Source: Chthonomonadia bacterium
GTDB taxonomy: Bacteria > Armatimonadota > HRBIN16
Assembly (NCBI GenBank): GCA_013314755.1
Contig: JABUFA010000006.1
Location: 62,001-126,000, forward strand
Reading direction: 5' to 3'
DNA: 64,000 nt
Shown here in pieces: positions 43,133 to 51,984 of this stretch. The translations under genes were made by a program, and so were the position numbers. Every line of letters begins with the position of its first letter. Within the stretch, counting starts at the first letter, position 1. The notes under the pieces are model-generated. The model did no database searches and was not told where the DNA came from. It was given only the letters and a program-made list of their open reading frames with translations.

Positions 43133-46100
43133 TTACTCTACTCGCATATCCCCCCATTGCGCCCAGTCCCAGCCGTAGTCGCCCAGCGAGTCGGTAATCA
43201 GGCGCAGGAGCACGGTCTGTCCACGCCATTGGGACAACGATACCTCCAGCGGTTGCCAGCCAGTGCCGGGCAGAACGGTCTGCTCCCACTGCACCGCACC
43301 GTTGACCTCCACGCTGAAGCGGACGCCGTTGGATTTGCCCTCTGCCCCATTGCGGATGCCTGCGAAGCCTCTCAATGTGGCTGGGTCGGATGGCAGTCTC
43401 AACAGGAAGGCGATGAACGTTCTGCCTGCAGGCGGGGGGTGTGCGCTGAAGCCGTTCCGGGTGTCCCCTTTCACCGTGCCCGGCGATACCGCTCCCCGCA
43501 GGTAGTCCATCGCAGGCGAGGCCGTACCGTCAATCTCCAGCCCGGTGGTAAATGGCACACCGGTCAGGTCGCAGGGTAAGGAGACGGAAACACCGTCTGT
43601 GTAGAACAGGGTAACCGCGCAGGGTTCGTCCGGCAGGGCGAACCGATACCGACCCGCGCTGACCACCTGCCAGCCAATACTGGCGCCCGCGAACGGCTGA
43701 GGGGAAACAATCTCGGCAACCGCCTGCTGGGTTCGGCGAAGCACCACGCGCGGACGGCTCCAGTAGCCCCAGTCGAACTCCGGCGAGCCTTCCGGTCCGG
43801 GGTGTGCTTCCAGTCGCAGGCGCACCTGCTGCCCCCGATACGCGCTGAGGTCCAGCGTTATCTCTTCGGGCGTGGTCGAGCGGACATGTCGGGAAGCGCT
43901 GCTGCTTTCGCGTTTGCCAAAGATGGTAACGGTAAAGGTGATGCCATCGCTTCGCGCGGCGGCGTTGGGGTCGGTAAAGCCCAGCTGAGTGCGAAACTCG
44001 CAGGGCACGTCCGCCGGCAATCGCAGGGTGTACTCTAACCACACGCGCCCACCAGCCAGAGTGCGCCATGGCGGATGCATGAAGATGCCTTCACCGCGGG
44101 GGCGCGCGACGCTGCCGGTTTCGTGGTCGGGCAGGTAACCCGACTGGGGGCGACCTTTGCCCTGTGGGTCGGTCACGCAGGCGCGCACATTAGCCCGCTG
44201 TCGCCAGAGAGGAATGCTTCGCTCGTGCGGTGCGAAGCGAAACTGCGCCCACTCGCCGGGCTGTACCCAGGCGGATTCCAGCACTACCGAGTCGGGAATA
44301 GAATGCACGTGTACCGTCTTCAAGTCGGGCGGGCTGGGAAGCCAGGGGTAACTGCGGTCGGGGTGCAGACCCAGTATTGCCCGTTCGTTATAAGCCAGCC
44401 AGCCGGGCACAGAGCCAGTAATCATCGCCCGATTGACGCCCTCGATGCGCCGGTAGACCGTTATCCATCGCTTCGGCGCGGCGGATTCGAGCACCACGCC
44501 TGCAGAATCCCTGCGGTAACGCGCCGGCTGTCCGCGGGTTGTTCTGTAGGCAAACACGGCATCTGCGCTCCACGCGGCAGGCGAGAAATCGGGCACAGGG
44601 CGGTTTTGCTGGAACCACTGCGCCTCGTGCCAGAGTGCCTGCATTGCCGGGTCGGGCTGAGTCACCTGCTCTGCCGATAGCCAGGCAAGGGTTGGCAGAA
44701 CCCCGAACCGCTCGTAGGCGACGCGCCACGCTGCGAAATACTGCCACATGCGCGGGTTGGTCACCCCCAGGTAGCCGTAGAGGCGGGTGTGCGGAGTCAA
44801 AAGGGCGGAGCTGACCGGATGCGCCTGGCGAACCATCTCTATGTCCCACCATGTATCGGCGTGATTGATACCGAACACATGCCTCTGCGCAAAACTCTCG
44901 TAGCGGAAGGAGATTTCGTTCAAGCCCTCGCCCGAAAAGGCGACGCTGGGCAGAGCCTGCCGCAGCTCACGGTGCAAAGCGATGTTGCCCTGCATGGCGT
45001 TCATGCCGTCGATAAGCCCGTTGGCGTCATTATAAATACACAGGGTCTGGTCTAAATGCAGGGCGTCGGGCTGGAGAAGTCGGCACAGCGCCACCATCTT
45101 CTGCACAAACAGCGTGCGCCACGCCTTCGAGGCGGGGTTGATGTAGGCGAACTTGATGGGCGGGTCCGCCCTCCGCCAGTCCCAGTAGAGGAGTTCCTTG
45201 CTGAACGGGTCGCGGAAGTGGTAGGGCTTCAGCTTCTCGTACTCGGGGTTTTCGGGTGTGCACCCAAAGTAGTTGACATGAAGCATGACGCGGAAGCCGA
45301 GCCGCTTTGCCTCTGCCATGCGCTGGGGGAAGTCGGGACGCGGCGTGTAATCGGGATAGTTGCGGTCGTAGCCGTCCCTGCGCCAGTCGGGCACGTAGAT
45401 GAGCGTCTGACGCGGGTTCAACTGCTTCGCCAGCGCACGCAGTTTGGTGAGGTCATCCAGGTTGTCGATAATAACCGTCTGGATGTCTCTGACCCATGTG
45501 GGTTGAGTCTTGCGCAGTGAGGCGAGACCGAAACGCTTTTCCGCCCACGCCCGGTAAAGCCCTGCTCCCACCAGCCAGCTGCCCCGATAGGCGCGGATGC
45601 GCCAGCGCACCGAGTCCGCCTGCTGAACCTTCTCGAATGGGGCGGTGCACCAGGTTTCGAAGCCAACCCAGAACTGCCCGTCTCGGTGCTGGATGTGCAG
45701 GCGTTTGAAGAACTGTGTATCGTCTTCGGCGTGTATCAGGATGCCGCCCCTTCTGCTCTGAATCAGCACGAACTGCGCTTCCCACTCCATCGGATAGTGC
45801 AGTGTCATGGGGTCAAAGCCACTTTCCGTGCTGAAGCGCAGACCACTGTAGGCGGGGACAAGCAGTTCGCATTCGTCGGGGATAGCCACGCCCCACTGCA
45901 AGCCCGACAGCCCCGCACGCGCACACTCTGCCCGCTGGGTGACGATTATCTCTCCCGAGGGAAGCGCGTTGAAACGTGTGCTCAGCGTGCTGTTCGCTTC
46001 GCGCCAGCGCAGATGCTGCACCACCTCCCGGGCGGTATTGCGCGATTCCACCTGTGCCCGGTCGTTCCAGCGGTCGCCGTGCCTGATGTGGCGGATGCCG

Positions 46101-46270
46101 GTCAGCGGCGGGGAAGCTTTCACTACGAACACTTCCCCGGTGAGGCGATTGGCGAAACGCACCACCACGCCGTTTTGGACATCTACCTCTACCTGCCCCG
46201 TGCGAAGCGGTGCTGAGGTTGCCGTTGATACAGTCGCCAGCAGAGCCAGCCCAGCGCAGAAGGCTCTCAT
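43133..46270 (-). CDS. DUF6259 family secreted glycosidase-like protein
   Basis: A 1045-residue secreted protein. The ATG at 46270 gives a signal peptide (MRAFCAGLALLATVSTATSA) and has GGAG 8 bases upstream. Residues about 30-260 form a beta domain; then a TIM-barrel-like region with TLIYVPDWRRDGYDRNYPDYTPRPDFPQRMAEAKRLGFRVMLHVNYFG and AINP-type ends, which matches DUF6259 barrels related to alpha-galactosidase/GH families. A conserved Asp in LHLDQTLCIYND and a Glu in FSGEGLNEISF could be catalytic. The C-terminal 400 residues carry two or three beta-sandwich domains with RGQQVRLRLEAHP and RGQTVLLRLITDS repeats. The substrate is unknown; it lies in a sugar-degradation island. Confidence 0.72.
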   Translation of the reverse strand: MRAFCAGLALLATVSTATSAPLRTGQVEVDVQNGVVVRFANRLTGEVFVVKASPPLTGIRHIRHGDRWNDRAQVESRNTAREVVQHLRWREANSTLSTRFNALPSGEIIVTQRAECARAGLSGLQWGVAIPDECELLVPAYSGLRFSTESGFDPMTLHYPMEWEAQFVLIQSRRGGILIHAEDDTQFFKRLHIQHRDGQFWVGFETWCTAPFEKVQQADSVRWRIRAYRGSWLVGAGLYRAWAEKRFGLASLRKTQPTWVRDIQTVIIDNLDDLTKLRALAKQLNPRQTLIYVPDWRRDGYDRNYPDYTPRPDFPQRMAEAKRLGFRVMLHVNYFGCTPENPEYEKLKPYHFRDPFSKELLYWDWRRADPPIKFAYINPASKAWRTLFVQKMVALCRLLQPDALHLDQTLCIYNDANGLIDGMNAMQGNIALHRELRQALPSVAFSGEGLNEISFRYESFAQRHVFGINHADTWWDIEMVRQAHPVSSALLTPHTRLYGYLGVTNPRMWQYFAAWRVAYERFGVLPTLAWLSAEQVTQPDPAMQALWHEAQWFQQNRPVPDFSPAAWSADAVFAYRTTRGQPARYRRDSAGVVLESAAPKRWITVYRRIEGVNRAMITGSVPGWLAYNERAILGLHPDRSYPWLPSPPDLKTVHVHSIPDSVVLESAWVQPGEWAQFRFAPHERSIPLWRQRANVRACVTDPQGKGRPQSGYLPDHETGSVARPRGEGIFMHPPWRTLAGGRVWLEYTLRLPADVPCEFRTQLGFTDPNAAARSDGITFTVTIFGKRESSSASRHVRSTTPEEITLDLSAYRGQQVRLRLEAHPGPEGSPEFDWGYWSRPRVVLRRTQQAVAEIVSPQPFAGASIGWQVVSAGRYRFALPDEPCAVTLFYTDGVSVSLPCDLTGVPFTTGLEIDGTASPAMDYLRGAVSPGTVKGDTRNGFSAHPPPAGRTFIAFLLRLPSDPATLRGFAGIRNGAEGKSNGVRFSVEVNGAVQWEQTVLPGTGWQPLEVSLSQWRGQTVLLRLITDSLGDYGWDWAQWGDMRVE

Positions 46271-46606
46271 GCGGGTGTCTCCTTTGCCCGGTGCTATGTT
46301 CATTCTCTTGCTTCGCTACAGGGGGGTGTTCTCCTGTTGGGTGTGGGGATTGTCTGACCTTAACCCCAGCGGTTAGCTTCCTCCTTGTTTGTAGGGGGTC
46401 GGGATGGGGGCGGCGCCGGATGGCGAGATTCCTGCCGAGCCGTTTTGCCCCTCTCCTTGTGGGAGATGGTCGGGGTGGGGGGTTCTAATCGGCTCGCCGG
46501 GTGGTTTGCCCTCCAGGTTCGCCAGAGCCAGACCTTTACCAGGCGCAGGAGGTTTCTTATGCACAAAGAACCTTAAGACAGCAACCGCTGGGAGTGAACG
46601 TCAGTC
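46271..46606. other. Intergenic stretch with a hairpin repeat and a minimal leader frame
   Basis: Holds dispersed hairpin repeat copy 2 (46449-46480). It also holds a five-codon frame, 46559-46576 (ATG CAC AAA GAA CCT TAA), with an AGGAGG site 8 bases upstream. The frame is 30 bases before the DUF6807 gene. It may be a leader peptide or a start-site remnant. No longer gene is seen. Confidence 0.4.
46449..46480 (+). repeat. Dispersed hairpin repeat, copy 2
   Basis: CCCTCTCC-TTGT-GGGAGATGG followed by TCGGGGTGGGG, the same unit as at 15628-15660 with base changes in the right arm and tail. The right-arm change (GAGAGG to GAGATGG) weakens the stem. Confidence 0.6.
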
Positions 46607-47743
46607 ATGGAGATAGAGTTTCGCGTTTCCGCAACCGATGCATTCTGCCGGGTAGAGGCTCCCCTGCGCATGGAAACGCCGCCGGACAGAGGGCTTCAAC
46701 GTCTGGCTGAAGCTGGACGCCTGCGCGTGGTGGACAGCCGCTCAGGGCAGAGGCTGGAGGCGCAGTGGCATGATGGCTACCTGTGGTGTGTGGCGCCGCC
46801 GAGGCAGATGTCGGGGCGTCTGGTCGTGCAGCCATCTTCACAGCCCGCCCCCGTTCGCATCCGCGCACGGCGTGACCGCACTACTCGCCAGATACTCATT
46901 GAGGAAGAAGGGCAGACTGTTCTGCAGTACAACTACTGGACGGTAGACCGCCCCGACCGGCACGCCCAGGTCACTCCGCCCAACCGTATCTACTCGCGTC
47001 CGCGCAGCGACTATATCCATCCGCTGTATGGCTTGGCTGGCGAGGTGATGACCGAAGATTGGCCCCTGGACCATCCGCACCATCGCGGTATCTACTGGGC
47101 GTGGCCCGAGGTGGACTATCGCGGCGAGCGAGGCGACCTGCATGCCCTTCAGCGCGTGTTCGCCTATCCAACGGGCAGATACCGGGTGACCGAAGGGGCG
47201 GTGTTCGCGCAGATAGAGGCGGAGAGCGTGTGGCGTTGGGAGAGTGGCGAGCCGATTGTGTCCGAATGGGCGGTGATTCGCGCCTATTGCCGTACCGGGC
47301 AGGGGCGATGCATAGACCTTACCTTCTATCTGACCGCGCTGAAGGAGCCGGTGCTGCTGGCGCGGCGGGGCACGAACCTGTATGGTGGGCTGAACATGCG
47401 CCTGTCCGCTATCGGCTCACAGCGTTTCGTGCGTCATACCGACGGTAAGCAGGCATGGGCAGGGGCGTTTGGCGTCTTCCCCGGCGGAAAGAGGGAGTGC
47501 GGTCTGCTCATCTTCCCGCACGCGCAGAACCCGCATCATCCCCCCGACTGGGTGGAGTATCCCGAACTAAACTGGATACAGCCCACTTTTCCCGCATCGG
47601 GGATACGCCATGAGCTTCAGCCGGGCAAGCCGCTGGTGCTGAACTACCGCCTGTGGATACGACCGGGCGCGGAGCCATCCCCTGATCTCTGGCAGGCGCA
47701 GTGGCAGGCATATCATCAGATGATGGGAGGGAACACAGCATGA
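46607..47743 (+). CDS. DUF6807 (PmoA) family protein
   Basis: A 378-residue protein of the DUF6807 family, mislabelled 'methane oxygenase PmoA' in some databases but unrelated to methane oxidation. Features visible are HAQVTPPNRIYSRPRSDYIHPLYGLAGEVMTEDWPLDHPHHRGIYWAWP, with several His residues, then TFYLTALKEPVLLARRGTN. Relatives sit with Gfo/Idh/MocA dehydrogenases in sugar loci and are thought to act on a modified sugar or its lactone. No signal peptide is seen. The stop overlaps the next gene's start as ATGA, so both are coupled. Confidence 0.78.
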   Translation: MEIEFRVSATDAFCRVEAPLRMETPPDRGLQRLAEAGRLRVVDSRSGQRLEAQWHDGYLWCVAPPRQMSGRLVVQPSSQPAPVRIRARRDRTTRQILIEEEGQTVLQYNYWTVDRPDRHAQVTPPNRIYSRPRSDYIHPLYGLAGEVMTEDWPLDHPHHRGIYWAWPEVDYRGERGDLHALQRVFAYPTGRYRVTEGAVFAQIEAESVWRWESGEPIVSEWAVIRAYCRTGQGRCIDLTFYLTALKEPVLLARRGTNLYGGLNMRLSAIGSQRFVRHTDGKQAWAGAFGVFPGGKRECGLLIFPHAQNPHHPPDWVEYPELNWIQPTFPASGIRHELQPGKPLVLNYRLWIRPGAEPSPDLWQAQWQAYHQMMGGNTA

Positions 47744-49071
47744 GCCGGATTTCGCGCAGGCAGTTCATGCAGGCAGGTGTCGGAGCGGTGGTTGCCTTTC
47801 CGATGGTGGTTCCGGCGTCGGCGGTGGGGCGTGGGGGCAAACCTGCGCCCAGCGAGCGCATCGCGATCGGTCTCATTGGCGCGGGAGGGATGGGGAGGGC
47901 GAACCTGCATAACTGCGCCCAGTATCCCGATGTGGTGGTTACCGCGGTGTGCGATGTGTGGGGTTCTCGCCTGCAAGCCGCCTTAGAGCCGTTCAGAGCC
48001 ACCGCGAAGGGCTACCGCGACTACCGCGAACTGCTGGAGCGGCCGGAGGTGGACGCGGTGATTATCGCCACGCCGCCCCACTGGCACACCCTGCAAGCCA
48101 TCCACGCCGCCCAGAAAGGCAAGCACATCTATCTGCAAAAACCGATGACCCTCTACCCGGATGAGACGCTTGCCGTGCGCAACGCCGTGCGCCGACATGG
48201 AGTCATCACCCAGATTGGCACGCAGATTCACGCCAGCGAAAACTTCCGCCGGGTGGTGGAGTGGGTGCGTTCGGGCAAACTGGGGCATATCAGCGCGGTG
48301 CGCACCTTCAACGTGATGAATCAGGGCACGCAGGGCATCGGTCACGCCCCCAAAGAGCCTCCTCCCGCCGACCTGGACTGGGAGATGTGGCTGGGACCTG
48401 CCCCGAAGCGCGACTTCAACCGCCTGCTGGTTGCCGACGCCTATTATCACAGCTCCTTCTGGCACTACTCCGGCGGCTGGACGATGGGCATGGGACCGCA
48501 TATCATTGACCTGCCCGTGTGGGCGTTAGACCTGCAGGTGCCGCTGGTCACGCACAGCACCGGCGGGCGGTTCGTGCTGAAGGACGACGGCGACGTGCCC
48601 GACACACAGGAGGTGCTGTGGCAGTATCCGAACGTCACGATGACCTGGAGCATGAGCCTGGTCAACAGTTTCGGCTTTGACTTTGGCAGGGGCACGCCCG
48701 CGCGGCGACTCGGCGTCTATTTCCACGGCGTCAACGGCACGCTGTTCGCGGACTACGGCAGGCACGAGGTGGTTCCCGAAGGGGAGTTTCTCAAAGACCC
48801 GACGCCGCCTCCACAGAGCATCCCGCCTTCGCCCGGACACGAGCGCGAATGGCTGGACTGTATCAAGAGCGGGAAACAGCCCTCCTGCAGTGTGGAGTAT
48901 CACTACCGCATCGACCTTGCGCTGACACTGGCGAACGTGGCGTATCAGGTTGGGCGGGCAGTGCGTTTCGACCCGCGCACGGAGAAGATTGCAGGCGACC
49001 GCGAGGCACAGCGTCTGGCACGACCGCAGTACCGCCCGCCATGGAAGTTTCCCGCGGAGTACCTGAAGTAA
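47740..49071 (+). CDS. Tat-exported Gfo/Idh/MocA family oxidoreductase
   Basis: A 443-residue dehydrogenase with a twin-arginine signal (SRRQFMQAGVGAVVAFPMVVPASA). It therefore probably acts outside the cytoplasm with a tightly bound NAD(P). Rossmann motif IGLIGAGGMGRANLHN follows the signal. LQKPMTL carries the family lysine, and THAP-type residues lie in the C-terminal domain (WTMGMGPHIIDLPVWALDL with His). It is coupled to the DUF6807 gene by ATGA overlap. The signal and pairing suggest a shared extracellular sugar substrate. Confidence 0.88.
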   Translation: MSRISRRQFMQAGVGAVVAFPMVVPASAVGRGGKPAPSERIAIGLIGAGGMGRANLHNCAQYPDVVVTAVCDVWGSRLQAALEPFRATAKGYRDYRELLERPEVDAVIIATPPHWHTLQAIHAAQKGKHIYLQKPMTLYPDETLAVRNAVRRHGVITQIGTQIHASENFRRVVEWVRSGKLGHISAVRTFNVMNQGTQGIGHAPKEPPPADLDWEMWLGPAPKRDFNRLLVADAYYHSSFWHYSGGWTMGMGPHIIDLPVWALDLQVPLVTHSTGGRFVLKDDGDVPDTQEVLWQYPNVTMTWSMSLVNSFGFDFGRGTPARRLGVYFHGVNGTLFADYGRHEVVPEGEFLKDPTPPPQSIPPSPGHEREWLDCIKSGKQPSCSVEYHYRIDLALTLANVAYQVGRAVRFDPRTEKIAGDREAQRLARPQYRPPWKFPAEYLK

Positions 49072-49097
49072 GACAACCTGTGTAGGGGGTGCTGACA

Positions 49098-51920
49098 ATG
49101 AAGATAAGGGTTTGCTGGCTACCTGTCTTCCGGCTGGCAACTGTTCTGACGGCGACCATTCTCCTGGTGTTGGCTCGCCCCATCTTCGGCTTTTCGATGG
49201 GCTACCACTACGACCTGATACGCGAAGCCATGCGGCGAGAAGGGTTCTCCAGAGACGCTTTCTGCGTGGCGCTGGTGGCAAACTCGTACACCGATGTCTT
49301 TCAAGTAGACGATCCAGAGAAGAATATTGGCTTATTGATAAACCTTGACTTCTGCCGTGACTCCCATCGTCTCGTAGGCGTGCTTCACTTCGATGCATTA
49401 AAAGACCGTCAGCAGATTGACCGCTACTGGCGTCAGCTGATACATAACACCCAGCAGGCGATAGCGGAAAGGGTGCGTAACAACGACAGGCTTGGGATTC
49501 TTCTGGTCACAGGTATCACACTGCACATGGTTCAGGACTTCTACGCCCATTCGAACTGGGCGGAACTGGACATACCGCGACGCACAGGCGTCAAAGATGC
49601 CACCTATTTCGACCTGTCCCCCGCCGTTCTGGACCAGGCAATCAGTGGAAGTAGTGTGTATGGGCGCAGTGGTCTGTTCACGCACGGTGCGGGAGGGATT
49701 GAACATGGCGCACTGCACAAAGACCATGCAGGCAGACCCTACTTTGATGTCGCCTATCGCTGTGCATACAAGGCGTCTCTCCAGTGGTTGCGTCTCCTCC
49801 GCAAGTGGATCGTGGGTGACCTGCGTCGGGCTGACTTTTGGAGCAGTTTGTCCAGTTATCAATGGCAACATTCGGGCAACCGACAGCATCTGTACACGCT
49901 GATCAGCTTCGACGAAGGGACGATACGCTGGTTGTGCACCTATGGCGGTGCCTGGAAAACACCCCGACAATGGAGCAGTGAAGACATCCTGGCAGACGAT
50001 ATGCCCAACGTGCCCGGTATCGGCGTCACCGAAAGACTGCAGGGTCTTCCCTTTCTGGGCAGAGAGTGGTTTGCCAGCTGCGCCTCCATTGCCACCGGCA
50101 TGTTTGAAGCCCTATCGGGAGGTGGTTTCCGTAAGGTGGAACGGGTGGACGCCGAGCGTCGAGAGGTGCAGTACACCGACGTATCTTCTCTGCCCCCTCT
50201 GGACACCCCCGTCATTCAGCAGGCTTTCAGTTTCCTGTCAGAGTGCACGCCAGACTATGGTTCGGTTCGGTGGCTTCGGGTGCGTATCCCCGAAGCGATG
50301 GACCTGGACACCGGTGGGGGTGCGTTCAACGTCAACAATGAAGAGGTGGGCGGAACCAGCGACTACTGGGTGATGTTCATCGTGAACGGCGAGACGGAGT
50401 ATCCCTACACCGAAGCCGAGTATGTGGACAGCAGTAACCCTCTGCCTGTGTGGGGTGTCATCAAACCGCTGTGGGATAGCCGACCGGTGCGTTTGGAGGT
50501 TCGTATGTACGAGAGCGACCCCACGAACCACAAAGACGAGGAAATGGACATCCGCCCCGGTGCGGGTAAAGCCTTCACCTTTGAGTTTGACCCTGCAACA
50601 GGCAGCTACGGCGCGCCTTCAGGCTGTCGGGTGTGGCGCGTTCCGGGCGGATTCTTCATCCAGAGCGACGGAGAAGGAGACCTCCGCGCCAGAGTGTATG
50701 TCAGGGTCTGGATGATGGACGACTTCCCGCAGGTGCCAGCATATCCCCTGCTGTACGCAGACAGGAGCTACGATGGGCTGTGCTTGCCCGTTCTCAACGA
50801 CCGCGGGAGGCTTGAGGCCAGCGGTTTCAACGACAGAGCCTCTTCGGTCTGGCTACCACCAACGGGCTGGGCGCTGGATGTCTACGAGCACCCCGACTTT
50901 CGCGGTAATCGGTTGTCTCTGTCGCGCTGTCGGGAGAATCTCCACCACGAGGGGTGGGAGGACCGAACCTCTTCCGTCCGAGTGACGCAGAGACCGGCTG
51001 GCGTGCGCTACGGACCCGTGCTGTGGACAGATAAAAACTACAAGGGCTCAGCCCTGCAGCTCTTCACGGAGTTGCCAGACCCATCTGCCTGCGGTTTCTA
51101 TTCTCACCTGTCTCAGTTTAACTTCAACGACAAAGCCTCCTCCATCGAAGTGCCGGCTGGCTACATCGTGGAGGTGTATGAACATCCCCATTTTGGGGGA
51201 CAGTCACGGCAGTTCACCAGCAGCGTCCCCGACCTGCACGCGATTGGGTGGGAAGACAGGATCTCTTCCGTTCGAGTTATCCCCCCGTCGAGCCGTACGG
51301 TACGCTCCGAGCGGGATGAACGCGAAGCCATTCTTCAGGCGTTGCGTGAGGCGGTCAAGCGTTTTCCCGATGAAGACCCCCTGCGTTTGGGTTTCAAATA
51401 CCTTCGGCAGGATGTGCGGCTTCCTTCGGATATCGATCCCCTCTTTGAGGTAAGGCATCTCGCATGGAAGGACGAATGGGCATGGGTGGAGGTCACGGCA
51501 AAAAACTATGTTGCCGACATCGCAGCCCTGTTGCAGAAAGAGGGAAGCCAATGGCATGTGCGGGGAATCGTCAACCCCGCATACGTGCTTTGCCCCGATG
51601 AAGAGACAGGCATGGACGTGCTTGCTTACCTGTATCGCACCTTCCAGGCAAAAGCGAGTGCTGTGCCTCGCGATATATTTCCCAGTTTGCACCCTGAACG
51701 GGAGGCAATACTTCGGGCGTTGCGCAAGGCAATACCAGTGGAACGGGCAGTGCTTCTGGTCAGGGAGTTTGAGGTGCAGGGCGACGAGATACGGGTGACG
51801 GTGCATCCGCGCAGTCCCGATGGTTTGGAACAGTTCGAGCCGGTCACTGCGGTGATGCGCAAGGAAGGGGGCGGCTGGCGGGTCGCGGCGATGGAGACTG
51901 AACACGAGCAGGAAGAGTAA
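49098..51920 (+). CDS. Zinc phospholipase C-like protein with beta/gamma-crystallin repeats
   Basis: A 940-residue secreted multidomain protein. A signal-like helix (FRLATVLTATILLVLARPIF) is followed by a helical domain resembling zinc-dependent phospholipase C/HET-C proteins: His37, His97, then HMVQDFYAHSNW with His143, Asp147 and His151. Residues about 385-540 form a beta domain of unknown type. Residues about 550-730 have four Greek-key crystallin motifs, each ending in NDRASS, EDRTSS, NDKASS or EDRISS, which fits the calcium site [ND][ND]xx[ST]S. Two C-terminal domains of about 80 residues each start EREAILQALR and EREAILRALR. The family call for the first domain is by motif only. Lipid or toxin-type action is inferred. 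Confidence 0.65.
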   Translation: MKIRVCWLPVFRLATVLTATILLVLARPIFGFSMGYHYDLIREAMRREGFSRDAFCVALVANSYTDVFQVDDPEKNIGLLINLDFCRDSHRLVGVLHFDALKDRQQIDRYWRQLIHNTQQAIAERVRNNDRLGILLVTGITLHMVQDFYAHSNWAELDIPRRTGVKDATYFDLSPAVLDQAISGSSVYGRSGLFTHGAGGIEHGALHKDHAGRPYFDVAYRCAYKASLQWLRLLRKWIVGDLRRADFWSSLSSYQWQHSGNRQHLYTLISFDEGTIRWLCTYGGAWKTPRQWSSEDILADDMPNVPGIGVTERLQGLPFLGREWFASCASIATGMFEALSGGGFRKVERVDAERREVQYTDVSSLPPLDTPVIQQAFSFLSECTPDYGSVRWLRVRIPEAMDLDTGGGAFNVNNEEVGGTSDYWVMFIVNGETEYPYTEAEYVDSSNPLPVWGVIKPLWDSRPVRLEVRMYESDPTNHKDEEMDIRPGAGKAFTFEFDPATGSYGAPSGCRVWRVPGGFFIQSDGEGDLRARVYVRVWMMDDFPQVPAYPLLYADRSYDGLCLPVLNDRGRLEASGFNDRASSVWLPPTGWALDVYEHPDFRGNRLSLSRCRENLHHEGWEDRTSSVRVTQRPAGVRYGPVLWTDKNYKGSALQLFTELPDPSACGFYSHLSQFNFNDKASSIEVPAGYIVEVYEHPHFGGQSRQFTSSVPDLHAIGWEDRISSVRVIPPSSRTVRSERDEREAILQALREAVKRFPDEDPLRLGFKYLRQDVRLPSDIDPLFEVRHLAWKDEWAWVEVTAKNYVADIAALLQKEGSQWHVRGIVNPAYVLCPDEETGMDVLAYLYRTFQAKASAVPRDIFPSLHPEREAILRALRKAIPVERAVLLVREFEVQGDEIRVTVHPRSPDGLEQFEPVTAVMRKEGGGWRVAAMETEHEQEE

Positions 51921-51984
51921 CCTGTCCGCAGAAGAAAGATGTGTTTCTCGCCTGTACATCACGAATCGAGCAGAGGTAGCTATA

